From an uncultured Lachnospiraceae bacterium (GTDB lineage: Bacteria; Bacillota; Clostridia; Lachnospirales; Lachnospiraceae), in the NCBI GenBank assembly GCA_947630005.1, contig CANRGB010000002.1:1-64000 (forward strand): DNA of 64,000 nucleotides, in the 5' to 3' direction. Shown here one piece after another: positions 1 through 8,708 of the stretch. A model generated the notes under the pieces. It searched no databases. It saw only the letters and a list, made by a program, of their open reading frames with translations, and had not been told where the DNA came from. A program made the position numbers and the translations under genes. Each line of letters begins with the position of its first letter. Position 1 is the first letter of the stretch.

Positions 1-233
1 GGCTGATTCCGCTGTCGATCAACCTGATCACGCGAATGATCAAGACGACGAGCCTGATCCTGATGATCGGCGTCGTGGAAGTTCTGAAAGTGGGGCAGCA
101 GATCATTGAGGCCAACCGCATGGCAAGCCCCAACGCCGCGTTCGGAGTTTACCTGACGGTGCTGGTGCTTTACTTTATCGCGTGCTGGCCGATCAGCATG
201 CTTGCGAGATATCTGGAAAGAAGGTGGATGTAA
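1..233 (+). CDS. Amino-acid ABC transporter permease, C-terminal fragment (truncated by window start)
   Basis: Open frame from the window edge ending ...VYLTVLVLYFIACWPISMLARYLERRWM; followed 3 bp later by an amino-acid-type ABC ATPase. Confidence 0.8.
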   Translation, partial: LIPLSINLITRMIKTTSLILMIGVVEVLKVGQQIIEANRMASPNAAFGVYLTVLVLYFIACWPISMLARYLERRWM

Positions 234-236
234 CGT

Positions 237-1010
237 ATGGCGGAGCCATTGCTGAAAATAGAACATCTGAAAAAGAGTTTTGACGATAATCTGATCCTGA
301 ACGACATCAGCCTGACGGTGCACAAAGGGGAAGTCATTGTGGTCGTCGGGCCGAGCGGCTGCGGCAAGAGCACCCTGCTTCGGTGTATCAACGCGCTTGA
401 GCCGATCCAGGGCGGTTCCATCCGGCTGCAGGATGATGTGATCGATCCGAAGAGCAAAAATCTGACGGGCATACGCCAGAAGATCGGGATGGTGTTTCAG
501 AATTACGAACTGTTTCCCCATCTGACGGTGCTCGACAATATTATGCTCGCGCCGATGAAGGTGCAGAAGCGGAAGAAAGAGGATATCTCCCGGGAGGCGC
601 TCGGGCTTCTCGAGAGAGTCGGACTGAAGGAGAAGGCGAACAGCTTCCCGCGGCAGCTTTCCGGCGGCCAGAAGCAGCGTGTGGCGATCGTGCGCGCGCT
701 CTGCATGCATCCGGAGATCATGCTGTTTGACGAGGTGACGGCGGCGCTCGACCCGGAGATGGTCCGGGAGGTGCTCGACGTCATGCTTGACCTTGCGCGG
801 CAGGGGCGGACGATGATCATCGTGACGCATGAGATGCAGTTTGCGCGCGCCGTGTCCGACAGGATCGTATTCATAGACGGCGGAAAGATCGTTGAGGACG
901 CTGATCCGGAGCAGTTTTTCAAGGCTCCGAAGACGGAGCGGGCGCGGCAGTTCCTCAATATCTTCGAGTTTGACGCGGTCAAGCCTCATACGCCCCACAG
1001 CGCGGAATAG
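237..1010 (+). CDS. Amino-acid ABC transporter ATP-binding protein (GlnQ-like)
   Basis: Walker A GPSGCGKST, signature LSGGQKQRVAIVRAL, Walker B IMLFDEVTAALDPE, H-loop VTHEM. Confidence 0.95.
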   Translation: MAEPLLKIEHLKKSFDDNLILNDISLTVHKGEVIVVVGPSGCGKSTLLRCINALEPIQGGSIRLQDDVIDPKSKNLTGIRQKIGMVFQNYELFPHLTVLDNIMLAPMKVQKRKKEDISREALGLLERVGLKEKANSFPRQLSGGQKQRVAIVRALCMHPEIMLFDEVTAALDPEMVREVLDVMLDLARQGRTMIIVTHEMQFARAVSDRIVFIDGGKIVEDADPEQFFKAPKTERARQFLNIFEFDAVKPHTPHSAE

Positions 1011-1286
1011 CCAGAGCATGGCTTATGTTTTCTGAACGTGCACAAAAGCTGTCTTTTACAGAAGCCGCGAAGGCTGCCGAAGGTTATGGCCTGGAAAGAG
1101 AGCAAAATGCAGGAAAACGCGGGCCGGGGGACGCGTGAGTTTTGATAGAGAAAGAAAATCTGCCGGCGTGTGCGGCGCCTGCCGAAGCGGATTCCGGTCC
1201 GCGGGCAGGGAAAAACATACGGCGGCGGGCAGGGAAAATGCCGTCTGCCGCGTCTGCGGAGGGCGGCGGAAAAGGAGTGTTGTATT

Positions 1287-2258
1287 ATGAAAAAGGCAAA
1301 GAAACTGCTGATCGCGGCGTCAGCCCTCGCAATGGCGTTTTCTGTCACGGCGCTTGCGGACGACGGCGCAGTGTACCGCACGCTGGATGAGATCAAGGAA
1401 AGCGGAAAGATCAATATCGGCGTGTTTTCCGACAAGAATCCGTTCGGTTATGTGGATGAGAACGGTGAGTACCAGGGATATGATATTTATTTCGCGAACC
1501 GTCTCGCGGAAGATCTCGGCGTGGATGTGGAGTTTGTCTCGACAGAGGCAGCCAGCCGCATTGAGTTCCTTGAGACCGGAAAAGTTGATGTGATCCTCGC
1601 GAACTTCACGGTGACCGATGAGCGCGCGGAGGTCGTTGACTTCGCGCTTCCGTATATGAATGTGGCGCTCGGCGTGGTATCCCCGGACGACAACGTGATC
1701 GAGAGCCTGGACGATCTGACCGCGGACGACCCGGTGATCGTCATTTCCGGAACAACGGCGGAGACTTATCTTGTCGAGAATTATCCGGATCTTACTCTTC
1801 AGAAGTATGATACCTATGCATCCGCCAAAAACGCGCTTGAGAACGGCAACGGCGTGGCGTGGGCGAATGATAATACGGAAGTAATCGCGTACGCGCTTCA
1901 GAACGAAGGCTATACGGTCGGTATTCCGAGCCTTGGCAGCCAGGATACGATCGCTCCGGCAGTCTCCAAGGGCAACGAGACGCTGCTTGCATGGCTGAAT
2001 GAGGAGATTGAGGCGCTCGGCGAGGAGCAGTTCTTCCATGCGGACTATGAGGCGACGCTGGCTGACACATATGGACTTGAGTATGAGGAAACCCTTGTAG
2101 TGGAAGGAGGACAGCCGGCAGCAGAGGAAGCAGAAGAGGAGTCCGGAGCGGCTGAGACAGAAGCGGTCGAAGAAGATTCTGAAGTGGCTGAGACAGAGGC
2201 AGCTGAAGTTGAGACAGAAGTGGTTGAGGCTGCTGAAACTGAGGCAGTGACAGAATAA
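1287..2258 (+). CDS. Amino-acid ABC transporter substrate-binding protein (SBP family 3) with acidic repetitive C-terminal tail
   Basis: Signal-peptide-like MKKAKKLLIAASALAMAFSVTALA, SBP_bac_3-like body (GKINIGVFSDKNPFGYVDENGEYQGYDIYFANRLAEDLG). ATG at 1287 follows AAAGGAG. Confidence 0.9.
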   Translation: MKKAKKLLIAASALAMAFSVTALADDGAVYRTLDEIKESGKINIGVFSDKNPFGYVDENGEYQGYDIYFANRLAEDLGVDVEFVSTEAASRIEFLETGKVDVILANFTVTDERAEVVDFALPYMNVALGVVSPDDNVIESLDDLTADDPVIVISGTTAETYLVENYPDLTLQKYDTYASAKNALENGNGVAWANDNTEVIAYALQNEGYTVGIPSLGSQDTIAPAVSKGNETLLAWLNEEIEALGEEQFFHADYEATLADTYGLEYEETLVVEGGQPAAEEAEEESGAAETEAVEEDSEVAETEAAEVETEVVEAAETEAVTE

Positions 2259-2277
2259 ACTATGAAAAATTTTCATC

Positions 2278-2507
2278 CATGGTAGTAAACTTCCATGCCC
2301 GCGCTGCGGGCGCCACCATGAACATAAGTCCACGGATTGCTTCGTTGCTCTGCAACTCCCGCAATCCTACAGGTATTCGCAATTCGCATCGTTCACTTTG
2401 TTCACGCTGCTGTATTGCTCATACCTGTTGTCGTCTCCTGTGCATAGTCGGTCTGGCAAGTAAACTTGCCTCCCGTCTCTGCACGGAGACTGGACTTATA
2501 CAGTAAA
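2278..2507. other. Intergenic array of consecutive hairpins (structured element)
   Basis: CATGGT/ACCATG with inner GCCCGC/GCGGGC (2278-2320); GGATTG/CAATCC with GTTGC/GCAAC (2334-2367); CAGGTAT/ATACCTG with GCAAT/ATTGC (2370-2427); GGCAAG-taaa-CTTGCC (2455-2470); GTCTC/GAGAC (2475-2490). Confidence 0.6.
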
Positions 2508-2531
2508 CAGCGGGTGCGTCTGCACCCGCTG
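2508..2531. terminator. Intrinsic terminator hairpin between SBP gene and pckA (convergent)
   Basis: CAGCGGGTGC-gtct-GCACCCGCTG followed by aactttttc. Confidence 0.75.
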
Positions 2532-2547
2532 AACTTTTTCTGATGTA

Positions 2548-4152
2548 TTACAGTGCCGGGCCTGCGGAAACCAGAGCCTTGCCTGCCGGATTGCCTTCGT
2601 ACTTGGAGAAGTTCTTGATGAATCTCGAAGCAAGATCCTTTGCCTTTGCATCCCACTCGGACGGATCTGCGTACGTGTCGCGCGGGTCAAGGATGTTGGT
2701 GTCCACGCCGTTGAGCTCTGTCGGAACTTCAAAGTTGAAGTACGGAATCTTCTTGGTCGGTGCGTTCAGGATGTCTCCGTTCAGGATCGCGTCGATGATG
2801 CCGCGGGTATCGCGGATGGAGATACGCTTGCCTGAGCCGTTCCAGCCTGTGTTCACGAGGTAAGCCTTCGCGCCGCTCTTTTCCATTCTCTTGACGAGCT
2901 CTTCCGCGTACTTGGTCGGATGCAGCTCGAGGAACGCCTGGCCGAAGCATGCGGAGAAAGTCGGTGTCGGCTCGATGATGCCGCGCTCTGTACCCGCGAG
3001 CTTTGCTGTGAAGCCGGACAGGAAGTAGTACTGCGTCTGCTCCGGTGTCAGGATGGATACCGGCGGAAGTACGCCGAACGCGTCAGCGGACAGGAAGATT
3101 ACATTCTTTGCCGCCGGAGCCGCGGAAACCGGGCGGACGATCTTCTCGATGTGCGTGATCGGGTAGGATACACGGGTGTTCTCCGTCACGCTCTTGTCGG
3201 CGAAATCGATCTTGCCGTCCGCGTCCAGGGTAACGTTCTCAAGAAGCGCGTTGCGCTTGATCGCGTTGTAGATATCCGGCTCGGATTCTTTGTCCAGGTT
3301 GATGACCTTCGCGTAGCAGCCGCCCTCGAAGTTGAAGACGCCGTTGTCGTCCCAGCCGTGCTCGTCGTCTCCGATCAGAAGACGCTTCGGGTCGGTGGAA
3401 AGCGTAGTCTTTCCTGTGCCGGAGAGGCCGAAGAAGATCGCGGTGTTCTCGCCGTTCATATCGGTGTTCGCGGAGCAGTGCATGGAAGCGATGCTCTTCA
3501 GCGGCAGATAGTAGTTCATCATGGAGAACAGACCCTTCTTCATCTCGCCGCCGTACCAGGTGTTGATGATAACCTGCTCACGGCTCGTGATGTTGAAGAC
3601 GACCGCCGTCTCGGAGTTCAGGCCGAGCTCTTTGTAATTCTCTACCTTTGCCTTGGAAGCGTTGTAGACAACGAAGTCAGGCTCGAAAGTCTCAAGCTCC
3701 TCTGCCGTAGGCTCAATGAACATGTTCTTGATAAAGTGTGCCTGCCATGCCACTTCCATGATGAAGCGGATAGCCATGCGGGTATCATGATTTGCACCGC
3801 AGAATGCGTCGACTACAAAAAGTCTCTTGTTGGAAAGTTCTTTCAGAGCGATATCCTTTACTGCTCCCCAGGTTTCCTCAGAAGCCGGATGGTTGTCGTT
3901 TTTGTACTCATCGGAAGTCCACCATACGGTATCTTTTGAATTCTCATCGTATACGATAAACTTGTCCTGCGGAGAACGGCCGGTATAGATGCCTGTCATA
4001 ACGTTGACTGCGCCGAGTTCACTTACCTGTCCTTTTTCAAATCCTTCCAGGCCGGGCTTCATTTCTTCTTCGAACAGCGTCTCAAAAGAAGGATTGCGCA
4101 CGATTTCTGTTGTGCCGGTAATACCGTACTTGCTCAAATTGATTTCTGCCAT
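2548..4152 (-). CDS. pckA: Phosphoenolpyruvate carboxykinase (ATP)
   Basis: [41 protein letters not shown] and the [16 protein letters not shown] region; likely start is [11 protein letters not shown] at 4152, not the upstream ORF start. Confidence 0.96.
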   Translation of the reverse strand: MAEINLSKYGITGTTEIVRNPSFETLFEEEMKPGLEGFEKGQVSELGAVNVMTGIYTGRSPQDKFIVYDENSKDTVWWTSDEYKNDNHPASEETWGAVKDIALKELSNKRLFVVDAFCGANHDTRMAIRFIMEVAWQAHFIKNMFIEPTAEELETFEPDFVVYNASKAKVENYKELGLNSETAVVFNITSREQVIINTWYGGEMKKGLFSMMNYYLPLKSIASMHCSANTDMNGENTAIFFGLSGTGKTTLSTDPKRLLIGDDEHGWDDNGVFNFEGGCYAKVINLDKESEPDIYNAIKRNALLENVTLDADGKIDFADKSVTENTRVSYPITHIEKIVRPVSAAPAAKNVIFLSADAFGVLPPVSILTPEQTQYYFLSGFTAKLAGTERGIIEPTPTFSACFGQAFLELHPTKYAEELVKRMEKSGAKAYLVNTGWNGSGKRISIRDTRGIIDAILNGDILNAPTKKIPYFNFEVPTELNGVDTNILDPRDTYADPSEWDAKAKDLASRFIKNFSKYEGNPAGKALVSAGPAL

Positions 4153-4572
4153 TTTACATTTAACCTCTTTTCTTTCTAATGTAGGGTTTCCGGGAACGAT
4201 CAGGATAAACTCTGAAAATGCGGTGCCTGCCTGTTTCCTTAAAAAAGCAGGGCGGCCCTGCTTTTTCCTCTTGCCGCGTCCCGGAATCCAAAGATTCCGC
4301 CGCGGACTGCCGGACAGAGGAAATACGCAGATATATTCCCGGCCCGACAAGTTACATTATACATGATAAAGGCGTAAAATCAACAAAAATCTTAATTTTT
4401 GAGAAAATATTTCCGTAACCTAAAGTTTCTGTTAAAATTTTTCTGCGGGCTTTACGCGTTTTTTTAAATCTGATATACTGTAAAAAGGGAAGCGCGGAGA
4501 GGTCAGAAAACGGCCCGCAAAGCTTTCCTCCCTGTGGCCTGGGGTACAGAGGCCAGGAAAGAAGAGACAAGT

Positions 4573-6444
4573 ATGAATTATCAGTTTCAGTCTGTAAAAG
4601 ACCGGTCTGTTAAAAAGGGGAAGAACGGGGTCAAGCGTATTGTGTTCGGCAGAGTCGGTATTCTGGCGACCTGCCTGATCGTGCAGCTTCTTCTGCTTTT
4701 TGCCGGCATGAATTATCTTGCCCGGTATATCTACTGGTTTTTCGGCGGGTATCTCGCGTTCGGACTCCTCATTCTGTTTTTCATTGTCAACCGCACGATG
4801 AATCCCGGCATTCAGCTGAGCTGGGCGGCGATCGTTCTGATGTTTCCCGTGTTCGGCGGTCTGCTTTATCTTTATGTCGAGATCCAGCCGGGCACTCATA
4901 TGCTCAAAAGAGCGCTTGACAATATTGACGGCAGGCTGGAGGGGTTCCTCTGGCAGGATGAAGACGTTCTGGAGCGGCTCGACGCCCGGAACGCGAACGC
5001 GGCGCAGCTCGCGGCCTATGTTTACAGCGAGGAGAATTATCCCGTCTATAAAAATACGGGCGTGCGGTATTTCTCCGGCGGCGAGGAAAAGTTTGCCGAG
5101 CTTCTTCGCCAGCTCAGACTGGCGGAAAAGTTTATCTTCATGGAATATTTTATCGTGTCTCCGGGATTTATGTGGGATTCCATCTTTGAAATTCTCAAGA
5201 CGAAAGCGGCGGAGGGCGTTGAAGTGCGTTTTATGTATGACGGCATGAACGAGCTTTACAACGTGCCCGGGAATTTTCAGGATATGCTCCGCAGATCAGG
5301 CATTTCGTGCAAGGTATTTTCGCCCGTGTATCCGGTCATTTCAACACACTATAATAACCGCGACCACCGCAAGATCGTGGTGATCGACGGCCGTACGGCT
5401 TTTACAGGCGGCGTCAATATCGCGGATGAATATATCAACAGAAAGGAACGGTTCGGCCATTGGAAAGACGCCGCGGTCATGGTGCAGGGGGACGCGGTGC
5501 GGAGTTTTACGATCATGTTCCTGAAAATGTGGAATGTAGCGGGGAAGCTTGAGAATGTGGAGCCGTATCTGGATTTTCCGGACGGCGCCGCCCGCGGCCA
5601 GAGAAAGATACCGCTCCCGGATCATGCGCGGGACGAAGAGACGTTCCGGGCCGTTTCCGGGCGGAGCGGGAAAGAGACAGGAGATAAAGGACGGCGCCTG
5701 TCTGATTCTGAACGGCAGAAGAAAGAGGCGGGAGACGGAGAAACGTTCCGGGCCGGCCCCGGGCAGACGGGGACATCGGAAGCGGGTGAAACGGGAACTT
5801 CGGAGAGAGATCCGGAAACCGGCATCCGGGATTCGGGTGCCCGGGCGGAAGAAACCGGCGCGGGAAAAAAGGAGGAGACCGCTCTTGTGGAAAACCGGGG
5901 CTTCGTCCTTCCGTACGCGACCAATCCGTTCCACAGCGAACACATCGCCAAACGGATTTATCTCGACATCCTCAATCACGCGAAACGGTACGTGTATATC
6001 ATGACGCCGTATCTTGTCCCGGACTATGAACTGCTGCAGGCGCTGACTTACGCGGCGCGGCGCAAAGTGGACGTGAAGCTGCTTATGCCCCATATCCCGG
6101 ACAAGAAATACGCGTTTGCGCTCGGACATTCGTATTACCGCTATCTGATCCAGGCAGGCGTGCATATTTATGAATATACGCCGGGATTCGTGCACTCCAA
6201 GATTTTTGTGAGCGACGACATCGAGGCGGTGGTGGGGGCGATCAATCTCGATTACCGCAGCCTGTATCTGAATTTTGAGAGCGCGGTGTTTTTGTATGAC
6301 GTGCCGGCGGTCTTTGATATCAAGTCGGATTTCCTCCAGACGCTGAAGAGATGCCAGCTGATCACGGATTTCGATATCAGACATGACAAGATCACAAGAA
6401 AACTGGTCGGAGGCGTGCTGAAGCTGTTCGCGCCGCTGCTGTGA
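4573..6444 (+). CDS. cls: Cardiolipin synthase (PLD family) with a long low-complexity inter-domain insertion
   Basis: Two N-terminal TM segments, two HxK motifs (NNRDHRKIVVIDGRTAFTGG; GFVHSKIFVSDDIEAVVGAINLDYRS). Confidence 0.93.
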   Translation: MNYQFQSVKDRSVKKGKNGVKRIVFGRVGILATCLIVQLLLLFAGMNYLARYIYWFFGGYLAFGLLILFFIVNRTMNPGIQLSWAAIVLMFPVFGGLLYLYVEIQPGTHMLKRALDNIDGRLEGFLWQDEDVLERLDARNANAAQLAAYVYSEENYPVYKNTGVRYFSGGEEKFAELLRQLRLAEKFIFMEYFIVSPGFMWDSIFEILKTKAAEGVEVRFMYDGMNELYNVPGNFQDMLRRSGISCKVFSPVYPVISTHYNNRDHRKIVVIDGRTAFTGGVNIADEYINRKERFGHWKDAAVMVQGDAVRSFTIMFLKMWNVAGKLENVEPYLDFPDGAARGQRKIPLPDHARDEETFRAVSGRSGKETGDKGRRLSDSERQKKEAGDGETFRAGPGQTGTSEAGETGTSERDPETGIRDSGARAEETGAGKKEETALVENRGFVLPYATNPFHSEHIAKRIYLDILNHAKRYVYIMTPYLVPDYELLQALTYAARRKVDVKLLMPHIPDKKYAFALGHSYYRYLIQAGVHIYEYTPGFVHSKIFVSDDIEAVVGAINLDYRSLYLNFESAVFLYDVPAVFDIKSDFLQTLKRCQLITDFDIRHDKITRKLVGGVLKLFAPLL

Positions 6445-6693
6445 TCGAGAAGGAGGCGGTTTTTCCTCCTGCCCGCCTGCGCGGCCCGCATGCTGCGCAG
6501 CAGCTGGTTTCCATGCCTGGGCCTGTGATCGGGCAGGAGGCGGTTTTTCCTCCTGCTCGCCTGCGCGGCCCGCATGCTGCGCAGCAGCTGATTTCCTTAT
6601 GCGGGCCTGTGATCGGGCAGGAGGTGGTTTTTCCTCCTGCTCGCCTGCGCGGCCCGCATGCTGCGTCAGCAGCTGATTTCCTTATGCGGGCCT
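6441..6693 (+). repeat. Three tandem ~84-bp units of a palindromic REP-like element
   Basis: Units starting at 6441, 6525 and 6609: GTGATCGGGCAGGAGGCGGTTTTTCCTCCTGCTCGCCTGCGCGGCCCGCATGCTGCGCAGCAGCTGATTTCCTTATGCGGGCCT; inner inverted repeat GGCCCGCAT/ATGCGGGCC. Confidence 0.9.
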
Positions 6694-6706
6694 GTGCATA
6701 AAACAG

Positions 6707-6746
6707 AAAAAGACAGGAACGCCTTGAGCGGATATCCTGTCTTTTT
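6707..6746. terminator. Bidirectional intrinsic terminator between cls and mecA
   Basis: aaaaaGACAGGA...TCCTGTCttttt. Confidence 0.85.
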
Positions 6747-6829
6747 GTATTTGTCAGTCAGATGATGCCGCAGACGGCGCTTCCGCAAAACGCGGCGCGG
6801 ACCGCGTGATTTTGCCGCGGCCTGCGTGT

Positions 6830-7597
6830 TTATGACAGAAGAGAAAGCTTCTGGAGCGCCTGACCGGAAACGATGGTCTCCATATGCTCTGAAAAATAAG
6901 CGTCCATACCGGCCGAGTATTTGCAGGGAACCGCGTACTCGGAGAGGATGTTGCAGACTTTGTTGAAGTTTTCCGCGGGGCTGGTATCCTTCCGGAGGAT
7001 CAGATAATAGTCCCCGCTGTCCGGATTTTTGTAGAGCGCGTTCGGACCCTGGAACATGTCTCCCAGGATTCCGGCGGAGCGGATCACATTATCCAGCGAA
7101 TGGAAGAGATACAGCCTGGAGAGATTCAGAATCTCCGCGTCTTCCTGCGCAGGCTCTTCCGTTTCGGAAGCCTTCTGCCTGCCGCCTGCCGACTTTGCAG
7201 CCTGTTTTTTTGCCTCGGATATCCGATGGATCAGATCAATGATGTCATCGGCCCCTTCCATGCGTTCCATCAGATCTGTAAAAGAGGAGATAGAATCATT
7301 TTCTCCGTCGTCCGATGAGAAGCGCGAGAATCTGGTATCCAGTTCCTCAGGATCATCCACTTTGGTGATTACCACCAGGATGGCGTCCATGGAAATGGGA
7401 ATTGCTTCTATCACTAGCGGCATGTTGTCGGCTTCGAATCCGAAATCCTGAGCCGCCAGCCGCATCATATCCTGAAACAGTTCCTTCGCTTTGTCAGAGC
7501 CATAGGCCAGCTCGCTCAGTTTCAGCTCTCTGCTTGCAAGATCTTCTCTTGTCAGGGTACAGCGTATTTGTTTGTCACTGATTTTCTCGATTTTCAT
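6830..7597 (-). CDS. mecA: Adaptor protein MecA
   Basis: MKIEKISDKQIRCTLTREDL... and two-domain MecA-like layout (LYLFHSLDNVIRSAGIL; C-terminal LSEYAVPCKYSAGMDAYFSEHMETIVSGQAL). Confidence 0.85.
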   Translation of the reverse strand: MKIEKISDKQIRCTLTREDLASRELKLSELAYGSDKAKELFQDMMRLAAQDFGFEADNMPLVIEAIPISMDAILVVITKVDDPEELDTRFSRFSSDDGENDSISSFTDLMERMEGADDIIDLIHRISEAKKQAAKSAGGRQKASETEEPAQEDAEILNLSRLYLFHSLDNVIRSAGILGDMFQGPNALYKNPDSGDYYLILRKDTSPAENFNKVCNILSEYAVPCKYSAGMDAYFSEHMETIVSGQALQKLSLLS

Positions 7598-7732
7598 TTA
7601 ATCACATCCTTACCCATTAAATTGCAGACATGGAAAATAATCCCACGCGAAAAAACCATTTGCGTTTGCTCCAATACTATTATATACGTAATCAGGCCTT
7701 GATGTAAAGTGGATAAAAATGTGTAAAAAAGC

Positions 7733-7761
7733 TTGCATAATCAGCCCTTATTGTATATAAT
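7733..7761 (+). promoter_or_regulatory. Vegetative sigma-A promoter
   Basis: TTGCAT (7733-7738), 17-bp spacer, TATAAT (7756-7761). Confidence 0.75.
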
Positions 7762-7764
7762 AGT

Positions 7765-8035
7765 CATACGGGAGGCTATATGGCGTCATCCTTTAAGAAA
7801 GGAGGATACTCTTTATAGCTGTTTAAGAATCTTATTATCTGCTTTCAGAAATTCTGATTCCAGTCGGTGACAATCCTGTTCCCGGAAGATCCGGGATGCT
7901 GTGAAGACGGCGGATTGCCGCTCCGGTCATACGGACTATCGTCCAAGGTTCATCAGCAAGATCTGCTGTGCTGCCCTGTTTGATTATGAAATGACGATTC
8001 CATATATCCTTTCGCATACCCTTTTACGCATTATA
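7765..8035 (+). ncRNA. Candidate structured non-coding RNA (class unknown)
   Basis: Promoter directly upstream; 5' GGCTATATGGCGTCA (7774-7788) pairs with 3' TGACG-att-CCATATATCC (7992-8009); internal hairpins CCCGG-aagat-CCGGG, GCGG-attg-CCGC, CAGCA-agatc-TGCTG. No convincing plus-strand ORF. Confidence 0.55.
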
Positions 8036-8261
8036 ATCAATTTCTTTTTGTTACGCAAGTAGATTCTGAAATAACTGCGGTTTTGTAAACGCTGAGTTGC
8101 CGGCCGGAAGGAAAGCGTGCCGGGAAACCGCGTTTTCGGACGCGCGGCAGTGTTTCAGAAGGGCGTCTGTTTCCGCGGAAGCTTTTCATATTATAATATA
8201 TCACGGCTGAGGACGCACCTTCTATGAAAATGCAGAGCGGAGACAGGGAAAGGCAGGAAAA

Positions 8262-8498
8262 ATGAGGAAAAAGAAACACAAGTATTACAATCCTGCAGAC
8301 GCGAGAGCATTATTCAGGGAACTGCGCGGTTATGAGAGGGAAGGTACACAGCTCTTTCTGGATGGTTATCCGTGCGGAACGGAGGACATCGTAAACGCCT
8401 GCATGTTTGCTGAAGAACAGGTTTATATGCGGGACTTTATCAGTGACGACAAAGAGAAGATCAAGAGGATTAATTTCGTGAAAGTCGATCAGAAGTAA
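8262..8498 (+). CDS. Hypothetical small protein (78 aa)
   Basis: ATG start, lysine-rich MRKKKHKYYNPADARALFRELRGYEREGTQ; isolated ORF, no recognised family. Confidence 0.55.
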   Translation: MRKKKHKYYNPADARALFRELRGYEREGTQLFLDGYPCGTEDIVNACMFAEEQVYMRDFISDDKEKIKRINFVKVDQK

Positions 8499-8708
8499 CA
8501 ACGGCGAAACAAAGACAGGAAAGGAGAAAGCCGTCAGGCGACCGTTTCCCCTTGTGCACCGGCGGCCTCCGGCTGCTGTCTGCTTTGGACTTCTTAATTT
8601 TTTATAAAATGCGCGAATTTAAACGCAGATCATCGGATTTATGTTATAACTGAGAGAGTCACGCAAAACGGTTAAAAACCAGTCAGGTAACAGGAAAGGG
8701 GCAGCACA

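Noticed and set aside
1320-2333. 337-aa minus-strand ORF opposite the amino-acid SBP gene
   Set aside because: Antisense to a clear SBP with signal peptide; no motifs.
2920-3939. 339-aa plus-strand ORF antisense to pckA
   Set aside because: Mirror frame of a strongly conserved coding gene; composition typical of antisense translation in this codon usage.
6441-6701. 86-aa ORF with repeated VIGQEAVFPPARLRGPHAAQQL
   Set aside because: It is the translation of three tandem palindromic REP-like units whose related copies elsewhere are intergenic; no RBS or family support.
7835-8017. 60-aa minus-strand ORF in the 7.6-8.26 kb spacer
   Set aside because: Overlaps the promoter-driven structured region on the other strand, has no recognisable domain and no clear RBS.
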